A DNA stretch of 64,000 nt from JAGOPB01 sp964606295. GTDB lineage: Bacteria; Patescibacteriota; Minisyncoccia; Phycocordibacterales; UBA9973. The translations under genes were made by a program, and so were the position numbers. Under the pieces are notes generated by a model, which saw only the letters and a program-made list of their open reading frames with translations, was not told the origin of the DNA and searched no databases. Location of the stretch: NCBI GenBank assembly GCA_964606295.1, contig CAZSFR010000001.1, positions 59,358-123,357 of the forward strand, read 5' to 3'. This document shows positions 25,452 through 33,925 of this stretch, in pieces. Position 1 is the stretch's first letter, and the number at the start of each line of letters is the position of its first letter.

Positions 25452-26639
25452 TTAACTTTCTGTTCGGCGTGTAATGTATAGAGCCAACATTCCCATATAC
25501 ACATCATAAGTTGCGCCGGGAATATATGTTAGCCATTCCTTGAACAAAGGAAGCTTTATAACTATAACATTAAATTTCTCTCCTGCAATTTGGTAAGGCA
25601 TCAGTGCTTCATCGTCAAGGGCTCCCTTTACCCACTTTTCATGATTTTCATCAACAAGTACAAAGATAGTCGGTGGAATAAATATATCACTTGAAAGTGT
25701 CGCTAGTGCTTGAGAGAATGATTTGATCCAGACAGACTCAGCTTTGAGAACTGCTTTCTCCATACCAGCAACTAGATTTGATTCGAGAGTATTGTCTCTG
25801 TAAAGCGAAAGCATTGCTTCGGCTTCGTCTTTAGATTTACCCAACTCTTCTGTTACTATGCGCGCAAAGTGATTTCTCCCGCAGGGAAATGAAGCATTCT
25901 CCAAAATAACATCGGCCTCGATAAATGATATGTCCGTCAACTCTCCATCAACATCGACTATGAGAAAATCTTTTGTATCTGCGAATGTGTCACGCATCGT
26001 TGTAAAAACAGAAAAGATAGACGTGTGAAAATGTACTGTTGATCGATGGCTTGCACTTTGTACAGAAGATTCGATTTTCGAAAGCACTTCTTTTGGTGAC
26101 ATACTTATAAAAAGTGAGAGTTCGACAGATGAAGCTGATTTACCATCTGGCGAAAGAACTGAGTAGCCATTTAGTCGTGCGCTCATGGTGTTTGACTCAA
26201 CGATGACGACATCTTCTCCAAGTGAGCCAAATTTTGTTTTATACTCTTCTTCAAATGCTCGCAATTCCTTTTCCAAGAGTTCGTCATGGAGTTTCTGTGT
26301 AAAAGTGAATGGTGTCATTTTGGAAAGCGTGACGACACGTGTTTGTGATGCGTGCCAAGGCGAAGAAATAATGACATGTATGTTGTGGGGAATGTTTTTT
26401 TCACCAGTGACTAAATGCTCGACACACTTTTTGACAGATACAAGCGTGCCCTCAAGCAATGTCGCAAATGAAATATTATCTTTGACAACGATAGGCATCC
26501 GAAACGTTTTTTCCATAGTAGGGTGCGCAGGAATTCCTTCCTTCTGTGGACATGAAATAATAGAGCCACCGACGGTGCCGGAGCCTACGTCAAGAACAAT
26601 AACTCGCCTTGCATTGTTTTTCTTATGAAAAAGTTGCAT
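25452..26639 (-). CDS. FtsA/PilM-like actin-fold ATPase
   Basis: A 395-residue cytoplasmic protein of the actin/FtsA/PilM type. The phosphate-1 loop is IVLDVGSGTVGGSII (residues about 15-29) and phosphate-2 is DFLIVDVDGELTDISFIEA (about residue 218). An SHS2-like insertion carrying FTQKLHDELLEKEL lies between them, as in PilM. I used the ATG at 26639, because a longer start would overlap the upstream gene. By analogy with PilM it could anchor the neighbouring membrane protein to the cytoplasm, but this is inference. Confidence 0.72.
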   Translation of the reverse strand: MQLFHKKNNARRVIVLDVGSGTVGGSIISCPQKEGIPAHPTMEKTFRMPIVVKDNISFATLLEGTLVSVKKCVEHLVTGEKNIPHNIHVIISSPWHASQTRVVTLSKMTPFTFTQKLHDELLEKELRAFEEEYKTKFGSLGEDVVIVESNTMSARLNGYSVLSPDGKSASSVELSLFISMSPKEVLSKIESSVQSASHRSTVHFHTSIFSVFTTMRDTFADTKDFLIVDVDGELTDISFIEADVILENASFPCGRNHFARIVTEELGKSKDEAEAMLSLYRDNTLESNLVAGMEKAVLKAESVWIKSFSQALATLSSDIFIPPTIFVLVDENHEKWVKGALDDEALMPYQIAGEKFNVIVIKLPLFKEWLTYIPGATYDVYMGMLALYITRRTES

Positions 26640-26661
26640 GTCTATATAGTATACAGCATGA

Positions 26662-27039
26662 TTAGTCGTTTTCCTTAATTCTTTTGCCTTCTGCGTCATA
26701 GGTCACATAAACATCCTTGTTGGTCGGCTTTTTTTGTATTGCTATCCTACCTTTCATTTGTCTCATTGAATTGACCACGATGCGAATAATAACAAAGAGA
26801 ATACCATTCAAAATAAGCAGTATCCAAAATATGAACCTAGCAAAGCCTGAGTCTCCGCCGAAAACATTTGTATATCCCCATAGAAAGCAAAGAATCATGA
26901 GTATTCCACCAGGAGCAAAGAGAAGTCCCAAAATCTCCACTAGAATATCCCTAGCTCTACTAAAAGAAAATCCATTTGGATTATTAAATCCTCTCTCTAT
27001 ACCGTCAACTCGATCCCTGACGCTGAAGAATTCAAACAT
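26662..27039 (-). CDS. small two-span membrane protein
   Basis: 125 residues with two membrane helices (about 34-57, LGLLFAPGGILMILCFLWGY, and 66-88, ARFIFWILLILNGILFVIIRI) and a basic cytoplasmic tail (RQMKGRIAIQKKPTNKD). Unknown family. The ATG at 27039 is set by a -10 box 6 nt upstream. It heads the operon with the actin-fold ATPase and the 492-residue membrane protein, so it may belong to the same envelope complex. Confidence 0.7.
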   Translation of the reverse strand: MFEFFSVRDRVDGIERGFNNPNGFSFSRARDILVEILGLLFAPGGILMILCFLWGYTNVFGGDSGFARFIFWILLILNGILFVIIRIVVNSMRQMKGRIAIQKKPTNKDVYVTYDAEGKRIKEND

Positions 27040-27045
27040 ATGCAA

Positions 27046-27051
27046 ATTTTA
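27046..27051 (-). promoter_or_regulatory. extended -10 of the 27039 operon
   Basis: Minus strand TGCTAAAAT ends 6 nt before the ATG at 27039, a leaderless arrangement. Confidence 0.6.
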
Positions 27052-27067
27052 GCATAAAATTATGGAT

Positions 27068-28804
27068 TTATAGCAGAACAGCTTTGATACGTCGTACACC
27101 CTGTGAAGATGCTTCCTCTTTCTGAATTTTGAAAGTCCCGAGTTCACTAGTATTTGCTATATGTGGACCACCACAGAATTCTTTTGAAATCGCATTTTTG
27201 TTCTCATCCTCTATCATATATACTGAAACCATATCTGGATATTTTGCACCGAACTCCATCTCAGCCCCTATCTTTTCGGCTTCTTCTCGTGGCATTTCAC
27301 ATTTCACTACAGCGAGTCCTTTTGCAATATTTCCATTTACAATATCCTCCACTCGCTTCTTCTCTTCATCTGTCATCTTCCTGTCAAAAGCAAAGTCCAT
27401 GCGAAGCCTTTCTTCGGTAATATTGCTTCCCCGTTGTTTTACATCTTTGCCTAGTACGTGCTTTAGTGCAGAGAGTAATAAGTGGTGTGCAGTATGCAGT
27501 TTGATGGTTTGTTCATTGTGATTTGCAAGTCCGCCTTTGAACATGCCAGCAGATGAGGTGCGAGAAAGAGATTGATGTTCTGCCATTTTTTTATCAAAAT
27601 CTACTCTGTCTATTTTTATTCCTTTTTCTTGCGCGAGTTCTTCCGTAAGTTCTATTGGAAATCCATATGTTGTAGCTAGTGTAAAAGCATCAGCACCTTT
27701 TTCAAATTCTTTTATCCCAGATTCCAAAGTTTTCTGAAATTTAAGTAATTCTTCTTGTAAAATCTCGTGAACTATGTTTTCACCTATTTGAGGATAAATA
27801 TCTGAATATATTTTTTTGTAAATACCTACTCTTAAAACCAAAAGCTGTCCTATGTCTATATGACTTTGTTTTGCGCGAACCATCGCCCTCCTTATTAGGC
27901 GTCTCAAAATATACCCTTTATCTTTATTGTCAGGGACAACACCGTCTGAAATCATAAAAATTGCTGTTCTGATATGATCTGCAATTATCCTTAGAAATTT
28001 TTTATTCGGAATAAAACCAAGTTCAGCGCTTTTACTCATTGAACTCTGTTCTCTGAGATACTGGATTGCGTCGGCAAATATATCCGTATCATAAACACTC
28101 TCCACATTCTGCACTGTCGCAAGAAGCCGTTCAAATCCCATTCCTGTATCGATTCCCAAAGTTTCTGCTTTTGTAAGTTTTGCCTCGCCTTTATCGAGTG
28201 CTTCGCGAGATCCATCACAAGTGTATTCATTGAAAACGATATTCCAGACTTCTACGTCGTCGCCGTTTGCGTTTTTACAATATATTTCTGTCGTTGGTCC
28301 ACATGGTCCGCCGAGTCCTGTAGGCCCCCAAAAAACATCCGCTCCATCTTCACGGATATCTGCTACTCCCAGTGATTCCCAGACCGCACGAGAATCTTCA
28401 TCTTTTGGAACAACTCCTTCCCCTTTGTAGAAAGTTACATACGAAATAGTGAGCTTTAATACTTCCGTTATGAATTCGTGTGCATATTCAATAGCTTCGC
28501 GTCGTCCATATCCACCAAAAGAAAAGTTACCGAGCATTTCGAAAAATGTCAGATGAGTTGCGTCGCCAACCTCGTCGATGTCGCCTGTGCGAACACATTT
28601 TTGACTTGTTGTAATGTTTACGCTGCCGAAGTCTTTGATAGCATTCTCTGGAGCCCCGTAGTACTGCTTGAACTGCTGCATACCAGCAGTTGTGAAAAGC
28701 ACCGACGGATCGTTCTCGGGCACAAGCGAGGAAGAAGGCAAAATCTTGTGCCCTTTTGATTCGAAGAATTTAAGAAAAGCTTCTCTGACTTCATCGGATT
28801 TCAT
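27068..28804 (-). CDS. alaS: alanyl-tRNA synthetase, short form
   Basis: Charges tRNA-Ala. The 578-residue protein has the class II catalytic core (FFESKGHKILPSSSLVPEND, FTTAGMQQFKQYY, EMLGNFSFGGYGRREAIEYA, TGMGFERLLATVQ). It also has the editing domain with the zinc ligands in TAHHLLLSALKHVLG and CGGPHIANTSELG. It stops right after the editing domain, so the oligomerisation/C-Ala domain (about 150-250 residues in the usual 870-residue enzyme) is missing, with no sign of a frameshift. A -10-like TATATT lies 6 nt before the ATG. Confidence 0.96.
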   Translation of the reverse strand: MKSDEVREAFLKFFESKGHKILPSSSLVPENDPSVLFTTAGMQQFKQYYGAPENAIKDFGSVNITTSQKCVRTGDIDEVGDATHLTFFEMLGNFSFGGYGRREAIEYAHEFITEVLKLTISYVTFYKGEGVVPKDEDSRAVWESLGVADIREDGADVFWGPTGLGGPCGPTTEIYCKNANGDDVEVWNIVFNEYTCDGSREALDKGEAKLTKAETLGIDTGMGFERLLATVQNVESVYDTDIFADAIQYLREQSSMSKSAELGFIPNKKFLRIIADHIRTAIFMISDGVVPDNKDKGYILRRLIRRAMVRAKQSHIDIGQLLVLRVGIYKKIYSDIYPQIGENIVHEILQEELLKFQKTLESGIKEFEKGADAFTLATTYGFPIELTEELAQEKGIKIDRVDFDKKMAEHQSLSRTSSAGMFKGGLANHNEQTIKLHTAHHLLLSALKHVLGKDVKQRGSNITEERLRMDFAFDRKMTDEEKKRVEDIVNGNIAKGLAVVKCEMPREEAEKIGAEMEFGAKYPDMVSVYMIEDENKNAISKEFCGGPHIANTSELGTFKIQKEEASSQGVRRIKAVLL

Positions 28805-28832
28805 ACAAGAAATATAGCTTATTTTTGAGAAT

Positions 28833-28862
28833 AAAAAAAGCCTTCTACTGAAGGCTTTTTTT
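28833..28862 (-). terminator. terminator after mgtC-like gene
   Basis: Stem AAAGCCTTC/GAAGGCTTT with a 4-nt loop and a long T run, overlapping the stop codon of the gene at 28861. Confidence 0.85.
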
Positions 28863-29328
28863 ATTGCTGGTCGGCTTTATTATTGTACTTTCTGACTCGT
28901 TGCTCAAAATAGAACATGATGACGTAGATGAAAAGGGTGAGAAGCGTTGCTAAAATAGCAATACTGTAAAGCCCGAAACCTGCGGCCATGCCGATACCTG
29001 CTGACACCCAGATACCCACGGCTGTTGTCACGCCTTGTAAATGTTCATTATGATAGATTATAAGTCCTGCACCAAGGAATCCGATACCGGTAACGATCTG
29101 AGACGCAACTCGTAATGGATCAAAATCGAATGTACCCATGTAAGCAGAGGTCACCATGAGCGATATAACAACGAAAAGAGCAGAGCCCATCGAAACAAGT
29201 GCGTAAGTACGAACACCTGCCATTTTGTTGGCCATGATTCTCTCTGTTCCTATGAGAACTCCACAAAGCATCGCCACTACAAGTCGTATGAACATGTCTA
29301 TTGTGCTGAGGTCTTGAAATATTTCCAT
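28861..29328 (-). CDS. MgtC/SapB family membrane protein
   Basis: 155 residues with about four membrane helices and the MgtC N-terminal signature RLVVAMLCGVLIGTER, MAGVRTYALVSMGSALFVVI, TGIGFLGAGLI and GVTTAVGIWVSAGIGMAAG. It lacks the soluble C-terminal domain of virulence-type MgtC, as most SapB-like members do. The family affects magnesium or phosphate homeostasis or ATP synthase activity in other bacteria; its role here is unknown. Confidence 0.9.
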   Translation of the reverse strand: MEIFQDLSTIDMFIRLVVAMLCGVLIGTERIMANKMAGVRTYALVSMGSALFVVISLMVTSAYMGTFDFDPLRVASQIVTGIGFLGAGLIIYHNEHLQGVTTAVGIWVSAGIGMAAGFGLYSIAILATLLTLFIYVIMFYFEQRVRKYNNKADQQ

Positions 29329-29334
29329 ACAAGA

Positions 29335-29363
29335 ATTGTACTAGGTTGTCGCATTAACTTCAA
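29335..29363 (-). promoter_or_regulatory. mgtC-like gene promoter, leaderless
   Basis: Minus strand: -35 TTGAAG (29363-29358), 17-nt spacer, -10 TACAAT (29340-29335), 6 nt before the ATG at 29328. The -35 overlaps the end of mnmA. Confidence 0.7.
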
Positions 29364-30514
29364 GCTTCCGCGACGACACCTCCTCCACAACATGTATCAT
29401 TGTCGTAGAAAACTATTGATTGGCCGACAGCGACCGCTGGTTTTGAATCAAGAAATGTCAGAACATACTTCGCTTTTACACTCACAAGTTTTGCCTTGTA
29501 TCTTTCCCCATGATAGCGAATATTCACATCTATAGTTTCAGGCAATAACGAAATTATGTTCACATCTTCTAGAAAAATTTGCCCACTGTTTTCACCTTTG
29601 TCTGGATGAGTGTCAGAAACTGTGATTGTGTTTTGCTCAACATCTTTAGCGACAACAAACATCCTTCCAGCATCAGTTTTTCTCTTTTGAAGTGTGAATC
29701 CGTGTCTCTCGCCAAGTGTGTAGAACAGCGCGCCGATGTGCTTGCCGATGACTTCGCCGCCAATATCCAAAACATCTCCCTCCTTTTGATCCATGTAATG
29801 CGAAAGAAATTCTTTCATATCTATCGGACCGATGAAACAAACACCTTGGCTATCCTTCTTTTCTGCAGTTGGAATACCAACCTTCCGCCCAATGTCTCTG
29901 ACTTCGTTTTTATTCAAATGTCCAACAGGAAACAAAACATGAGCAAGATCATCATGTTTGAGAGTCCACAAGAAGTAACTTTGATCCTTAGCTGGATCGA
30001 TGCCAGCTAATAAATGATAATTTTTAGTTTTGAGTTCATGGCTTTCGACTGCTCGCGTCGCCTTTGCGACGCGAGCATAGTGTCCTGTCGCTATAAAATC
30101 CGCCCCTCTCTCTTCTGCAAATTGCCAAAAAACACCAAACTTCACTTCTCTGTTGCACATGACATCGGGGTTCGGAGTATTTCCTTTCTTGTATTCCTCT
30201 ATCATATAGTCAGCAACACCCTTTTTGTAAGCCTCTTCTGCGTCGCATTCAAGAAATGGTATGTCGAGAAATGACGCTATGCGCATGGCATCGCGTCTCT
30301 CATCTCGCCATGTACACTCAGCGAATTCAGGTTGCCATGTACGAATAAACACTCCCGTGACGTCGTAGCCCTTAAACCCCTCTGGTGTCGGACGATCAAA
30401 TAATTTTTCAAAGTTATTTGGTGTAGCTGTTTTCAGCAGATAAGCGCTCACTGAGGAATCCACGCCACCAGAGAGACCAATAAAAACCTTTTGTTTCTTA
30501 TTCTTCACAATCAT
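29360..30514 (-). CDS. mnmA: tRNA-specific 2-thiouridylase MnmA
   Basis: Adds the 2-thio group to U34 of tRNAs for Lys, Glu and Gln. The 384-residue protein has the PP-loop GLSGGVDSSVSAYLLK, the first catalytic Cys in NPDVMCNREVKFG, ATGHYAR, and the second Cys in SQGVCFIG. A small beta-barrel C-terminus follows. Between residues 26 and 45 a short insert precedes GYDVTGVFIRTWQPE. It is the last gene of the operon from 33851. Confidence 0.95.
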   Translation of the reverse strand: MIVKNKKQKVFIGLSGGVDSSVSAYLLKTATPNNFEKLFDRPTPEGFKGYDVTGVFIRTWQPEFAECTWRDERRDAMRIASFLDIPFLECDAEEAYKKGVADYMIEEYKKGNTPNPDVMCNREVKFGVFWQFAEERGADFIATGHYARVAKATRAVESHELKTKNYHLLAGIDPAKDQSYFLWTLKHDDLAHVLFPVGHLNKNEVRDIGRKVGIPTAEKKDSQGVCFIGPIDMKEFLSHYMDQKEGDVLDIGGEVIGKHIGALFYTLGERHGFTLQKRKTDAGRMFVVAKDVEQNTITVSDTHPDKGENSGQIFLEDVNIISLLPETIDVNIRYHGERYKAKLVSVKAKYVLTFLDSKPAVAVGQSIVFYDNDTCCGGGVVAEA

Positions 30515-30545
30515 GTTCTACACAATCCAGTCAATTCACGCAAGC

Positions 30546-31091
30546 TTAAAGTATCATCAACTTCTGATATATCTCAAAAAGTGCCCGCGCGTCTGAAAGT
30601 GCCGTATGTGCATTTGAATTTTTGATACCAAAATGTCCACAGAGAGAGTACAAGGAGTAACGCAAGTCCTCAGTGTTGTGAAGCTTCGCAAACGCAAGCG
30701 AGATGGTATCAATTCGCGGATAATGCATTGAATTTGGAACTCCCGACTGACGAAATGCCTTATCCATGAACGATGCATCAAAGGAGAGGTTGTGCGAGAC
30801 AAAAATGCAGTCCTTTGTCTTTTTCGCAAATTCCCCCATTGCCTCAGAGAGACTATATGCAAATACCCAATCAGCTTCGTTGTAGCCGTTGACACGTAGC
30901 GCTTGCGGGTCTGCTGTTTCTATATGAGTTGGCTTGATTTTGATTTCAAATTCATCAAGTTGTGTCAGAACGAGCTTTCCTGAAGACCAATCCTGTGATG
31001 CAATAACACAACCAATAGACACGAGCTCGTGTCTATCAAAATCAAGTCCTGTTGTTTCTGTATCAACAAATGCTAAGTTGTGTTTTTTCAT
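30546..31091 (-). CDS. DnaQ-like 3'-5' exonuclease
   Basis: 181-residue DEDDh exonuclease. ExoI FVDTETTGLDFDRHELVSIG, ExoII FVSHNLSFDASFMDKAF, and ExoIII NAHTALSDARALFEIY carry the four acidic ligands and the catalytic His. It could be the proofreading epsilon subunit or a stand-alone exonuclease or RNase T-like enzyme; sequence alone does not decide. The ATG overlaps the mltG stop by 4 nt. Confidence 0.9.
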   Translation of the reverse strand: MKKHNLAFVDTETTGLDFDRHELVSIGCVIASQDWSSGKLVLTQLDEFEIKIKPTHIETADPQALRVNGYNEADWVFAYSLSEAMGEFAKKTKDCIFVSHNLSFDASFMDKAFRQSGVPNSMHYPRIDTISLAFAKLHNTEDLRYSLYSLCGHFGIKNSNAHTALSDARALFEIYQKLMIL

Positions 31092-32050
31092 TTCAAGTAA
31101 AGAGATTTATTTCTTTTATGTTCTTCAAACGTATTTGCGTAGTGTATTGTACCATTCTCATCGTGGAGATAGTAAAGGTACGATGTCTGTGTGGGATGAA
31201 GAACTGCAGAAAGTGAGACTAATCCTGGATTCCCTATTGGGCCAGGCGGAAGTCCCTTGTGGATATAGGTGTTGTAAGGAGAATCAGTCTTGAGATCGCT
31301 AAGAGAAAGAGGCTCACCCAACTTTAAAAGAGCGTATGCAACAGTGGCATCTATCTGAAGAGGCATTCCGATACGAAGTCTGTGTGCGATAATACCTGCA
31401 ATCATCTCTCTGTCATCGTTGCCGTTCGTTTCGGCTTCAATAAGCGACGCTACGATGACAATATCGCTTTTGGAAATGGCACTCTTAGCTATGTCGTCTG
31501 CGAGACTTCTGGTTTTCGTTTCAAAATTTTTGAGAAGCGTTGAGACAATCTCTTCTGTCGAAACTGCAGGAAAAAAGAAATATGTATCAGGGAAAAGGTA
31601 CCCTTCTTTCTCTTTTGTCAGTTCAGCAAATTTCAACGGGTCAAAATTTTTGTATGCCTTGTCCATAATAATCTCGATTTCTTTGTTAGTGAGTCCTTCT
31701 GGAATTGTTACTTTCTTATAGGAAATATTGAAATCATGTCCGACAAGTTGCTTTGCTATCGCCAGGGCTCCGATAGGTTTTTCAAAATAATACTCTCCGT
31801 ACGCTATGGACTCTTCTCCTCCAACTATGACAACAAGAAACTCGAATATAAATCTAGATCGTATAAGATTTTCTTTCTCAAGACGTGCACTGACTAGTCG
31901 CAGTCCGTCGCCCTTCTCAACCGTAAGAGTATGCTCTTTTGGGAAACTACGTGGAGGAAGTGACGCCATAAGAAACGTAACAAGAAAAAGCAAAACAAGA
32001 AGCGATGTTATGGTGTAGCGTTTTCCACCTTTGCCAAAAAGCTTTGCCAT
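31088..32050 (-). CDS. mltG: endolytic murein transglycosylase MltG
   Basis: Membrane-bound lytic transglycosylase that cuts nascent glycan strands. The 320 residues have an N-terminal membrane helix (about 13-30), a LysM-like region, and the YceG catalytic domain. In that domain IVIVASLIEAETNGNDDREM carries the catalytic Glu, followed by GMPLQIDATVAYAL, SPYNTYIHKGLPPGPIGNPG, and YLYYLHDENGTIHYANTFEE. It overlaps the dnaQ-like gene by 4 nt. Confidence 0.95.
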   Translation of the reverse strand: MAKLFGKGGKRYTITSLLVLLFLVTFLMASLPPRSFPKEHTLTVEKGDGLRLVSARLEKENLIRSRFIFEFLVVIVGGEESIAYGEYYFEKPIGALAIAKQLVGHDFNISYKKVTIPEGLTNKEIEIIMDKAYKNFDPLKFAELTKEKEGYLFPDTYFFFPAVSTEEIVSTLLKNFETKTRSLADDIAKSAISKSDIVIVASLIEAETNGNDDREMIAGIIAHRLRIGMPLQIDATVAYALLKLGEPLSLSDLKTDSPYNTYIHKGLPPGPIGNPGLVSLSAVLHPTQTSYLYYLHDENGTIHYANTFEEHKRNKSLYLK

Positions 32051-32053
32051 AGA

Positions 32054-33337
32054 CTAGAAAGGTAGGTTTGCCGGAGGCTTAGATGTACGAGTTTCGATAC
32101 GCTCGATAGTTGGTGTTTCAGTGCTACGTGATGGGAAGTGCCAGATCGTTGCAAGCTCTTCAGTATTCAATACGAAATACTCCGGTTTTTGGGACGGGAA
32201 AATATATGACCAGATCGGATACTCGTACGAGAGCCAAAACGGCGGAAAAAAGAGCGTGCGGAGTTTGTAGTACATGAGCATGCGGTTTTTGAGTTTGTAT
32301 AGTGGTATATCGTAGGGGTTTTGCCACGGATAGTCGTATTGAGTTGATCTGACGCGTTTGAAACCGTTTAGGTTGGGACTACTGTATTGTCTCCACATGG
32401 TACGAAAACCGCGACGTGTATTGTTATCCCACGCTTCCTTCGTTGCCACGTACATCGTGCGAATGCCGACATCAAAAGGAATCTTATCTGCGGATCTTTT
32501 GATTGCTTCGATCTCTGTCTTCAAATAATCCGGAGTTCTTGCTTCTTTTGACAAAATATTTCCATCATCATCCCTTGAAACTTTAGTGTACGGTAACAAT
32601 AATTCTTTCATCAAACGCATTACTTCATCATAGTATCCGTGGTGCTTAAACAAAGTCCCGTGTGTATGCCATGTTTTGAATGATGCACGGATAATAATCT
32701 GCAACCAAAGCTGTTCACCTTTTTTGATTGAGCCCATGTATTCCAGAACTCCTGTGATAGGGTCATTGCGATACTCATCCTTTGGGTCCTTGTCAAGTCC
32801 GAAGTCAACATATGTTTTGATAGGATACGGGTCTTCCTTTGCAAGTACCCATTCACATCCCCACGCGTTGTACGGTCCATCTTTGACTAGAGGAGGAATC
32901 CTGTGAGAGTAATCCTCTACTTTGGTCAGCTCTACCTGAGGAAAGTGTGCGTAGAGCTGAGATTCAACTAAATTGCGTAGACGAGACGGTACACGAATAA
33001 AGTAGTGTACTTGTCCGTCAATCGAAGCAAGCTCGAGTGAAAACCAAAACCACGTTGCTCCTTGGATATATATTTCCCATATTCCCTTGTCTGTTTTTTG
33101 GTAAAGAGCGTTTGTGATAAAAAGCTCCATTGCAAGTGGACTCTTTAGCATGTCACGAGGAACTTTGATTTCAATCAAATCCCATTGTATTCCTGCGATA
33201 AATCTCTCCGCAACATAGTGGTGCCAAAAAAATTCAGCAAGTATAAATAAAATAAGTGGCGCCCAAATAACCCAGAGATCAAAAATGATGAATCCGATGA
33301 TGCGCCCAAACCATGATGCTAAAAATTCGCCTTCCAT
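32054..33337 (-). CDS. conserved membrane-anchored protein of unknown function
   Basis: 427 residues. An N-terminal membrane helix (FIIFDLWVIWAPLILFILAEF) precedes a large soluble alpha/beta region with many aromatic residues (GATWFWFSLELASIDGQVHY, RSTQYDYPWQNPYDIPLYK). I recall similar proteins as conserved but unnamed in Patescibacteria, sometimes beside secretion-type ATPases, but none lies here. It sits in the operon with mltG, which suggests an envelope role. Confidence 0.7.
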   Translation of the reverse strand: MEGEFLASWFGRIIGFIIFDLWVIWAPLILFILAEFFWHHYVAERFIAGIQWDLIEIKVPRDMLKSPLAMELFITNALYQKTDKGIWEIYIQGATWFWFSLELASIDGQVHYFIRVPSRLRNLVESQLYAHFPQVELTKVEDYSHRIPPLVKDGPYNAWGCEWVLAKEDPYPIKTYVDFGLDKDPKDEYRNDPITGVLEYMGSIKKGEQLWLQIIIRASFKTWHTHGTLFKHHGYYDEVMRLMKELLLPYTKVSRDDDGNILSKEARTPDYLKTEIEAIKRSADKIPFDVGIRTMYVATKEAWDNNTRRGFRTMWRQYSSPNLNGFKRVRSTQYDYPWQNPYDIPLYKLKNRMLMYYKLRTLFFPPFWLSYEYPIWSYIFPSQKPEYFVLNTEELATIWHFPSRSTETPTIERIETRTSKPPANLPF

Positions 33338-33341
33338 AATT

Positions 33342-33851
33342 TTAGTATTTTACATCTCGCTTATAAGTACGTGAGGAATCATCAGCATTTCTAAACAACA
33401 GATATCCTGACAAAGATGATGTCGTGTCTGGGTACACTAGTGTCGTAACAAAACTAGTCGTTGTCGTTGTGCCTCCTCCCAAAACAGAAACTGGAATTTC
33501 AGTCGTTAGCGGTGTGCCTGATGCGGAATAAAGTCCGACATAGGCAATGCCGTTGGATGAAGCCTGCCAACCGCAACCGTTCACGTATCCTTGTATAACG
33601 AGAGGGCTCGATATGGATTGGTTATCTGCCGGAGTTTCTACAATGATTCCACACACAATGTCGTTTGCTGTGGGACTGTCTGTGTCTGCTGAAACTATTA
33701 CATCATCTGGAATAGGGACTGTTGGATTGACGGGTTCATATGCATGCTTGATATTCTGACTAAAGAATCCTATCAAGACCAAACACAATATTAGCCCGAT
33801 AATCAAAAGAAGTGGCGCAATAAATCCCTTTTGAGATGTCGATTGATTCAT
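33342..33851 (-). CDS. membrane-anchored Gmad2/Ig-like domain protein
   Basis: 169 residues. One N-terminal membrane helix (about 10-28) is followed by an outer beta-sandwich. The pattern IVCGIIVETPADNQSISSPLVIQGY...TTSLSGYLLFRNADDSSRT resembles the Gmad2 immunoglobulin-like domain of Firmicutes surface and spore proteins. It is first in the operon 33851-29360. A -10 box lies 6 nt before the ATG. Confidence 0.7.
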   Translation of the reverse strand: MNQSTSQKGFIAPLLLIIGLILCLVLIGFFSQNIKHAYEPVNPTVPIPDDVIVSADTDSPTANDIVCGIIVETPADNQSISSPLVIQGYVNGCGWQASSNGIAYVGLYSASGTPLTTEIPVSVLGGGTTTTTSFVTTLVYPDTTSSLSGYLLFRNADDSSRTYKRDVKY

Positions 33852-33857
33852 ACTACT

Positions 33858-33886
33858 AGTATACCGAAAAGTAGGAAAAGTAACAA
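33858..33886 (-). promoter_or_regulatory. leaderless promoter of the 33851-29360 operon
   Basis: Minus strand: -35 TTGTTA (33886-33881), 17-nt spacer, -10 TATACT (33863-33858), then 6 nt to the ATG at 33851. Confidence 0.65.
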
Positions 33887-33918
33887 AAGAACCCAGACAT
33901 ATGTCCGGGTTCTTTTGT
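33883..33918. terminator. terminator after the sigma-region-4/HARE gene
   Basis: Long nearly perfect hairpin ACAAAAGAACCC/GGGTTCTTTTGT with inner GACATATGTC and one mismatch, and T runs within both arms. It ends 8 nt past the stop of the minus-strand gene at 33926. Confidence 0.8.
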
Positions 33919-33925
33919 GTTTGTT

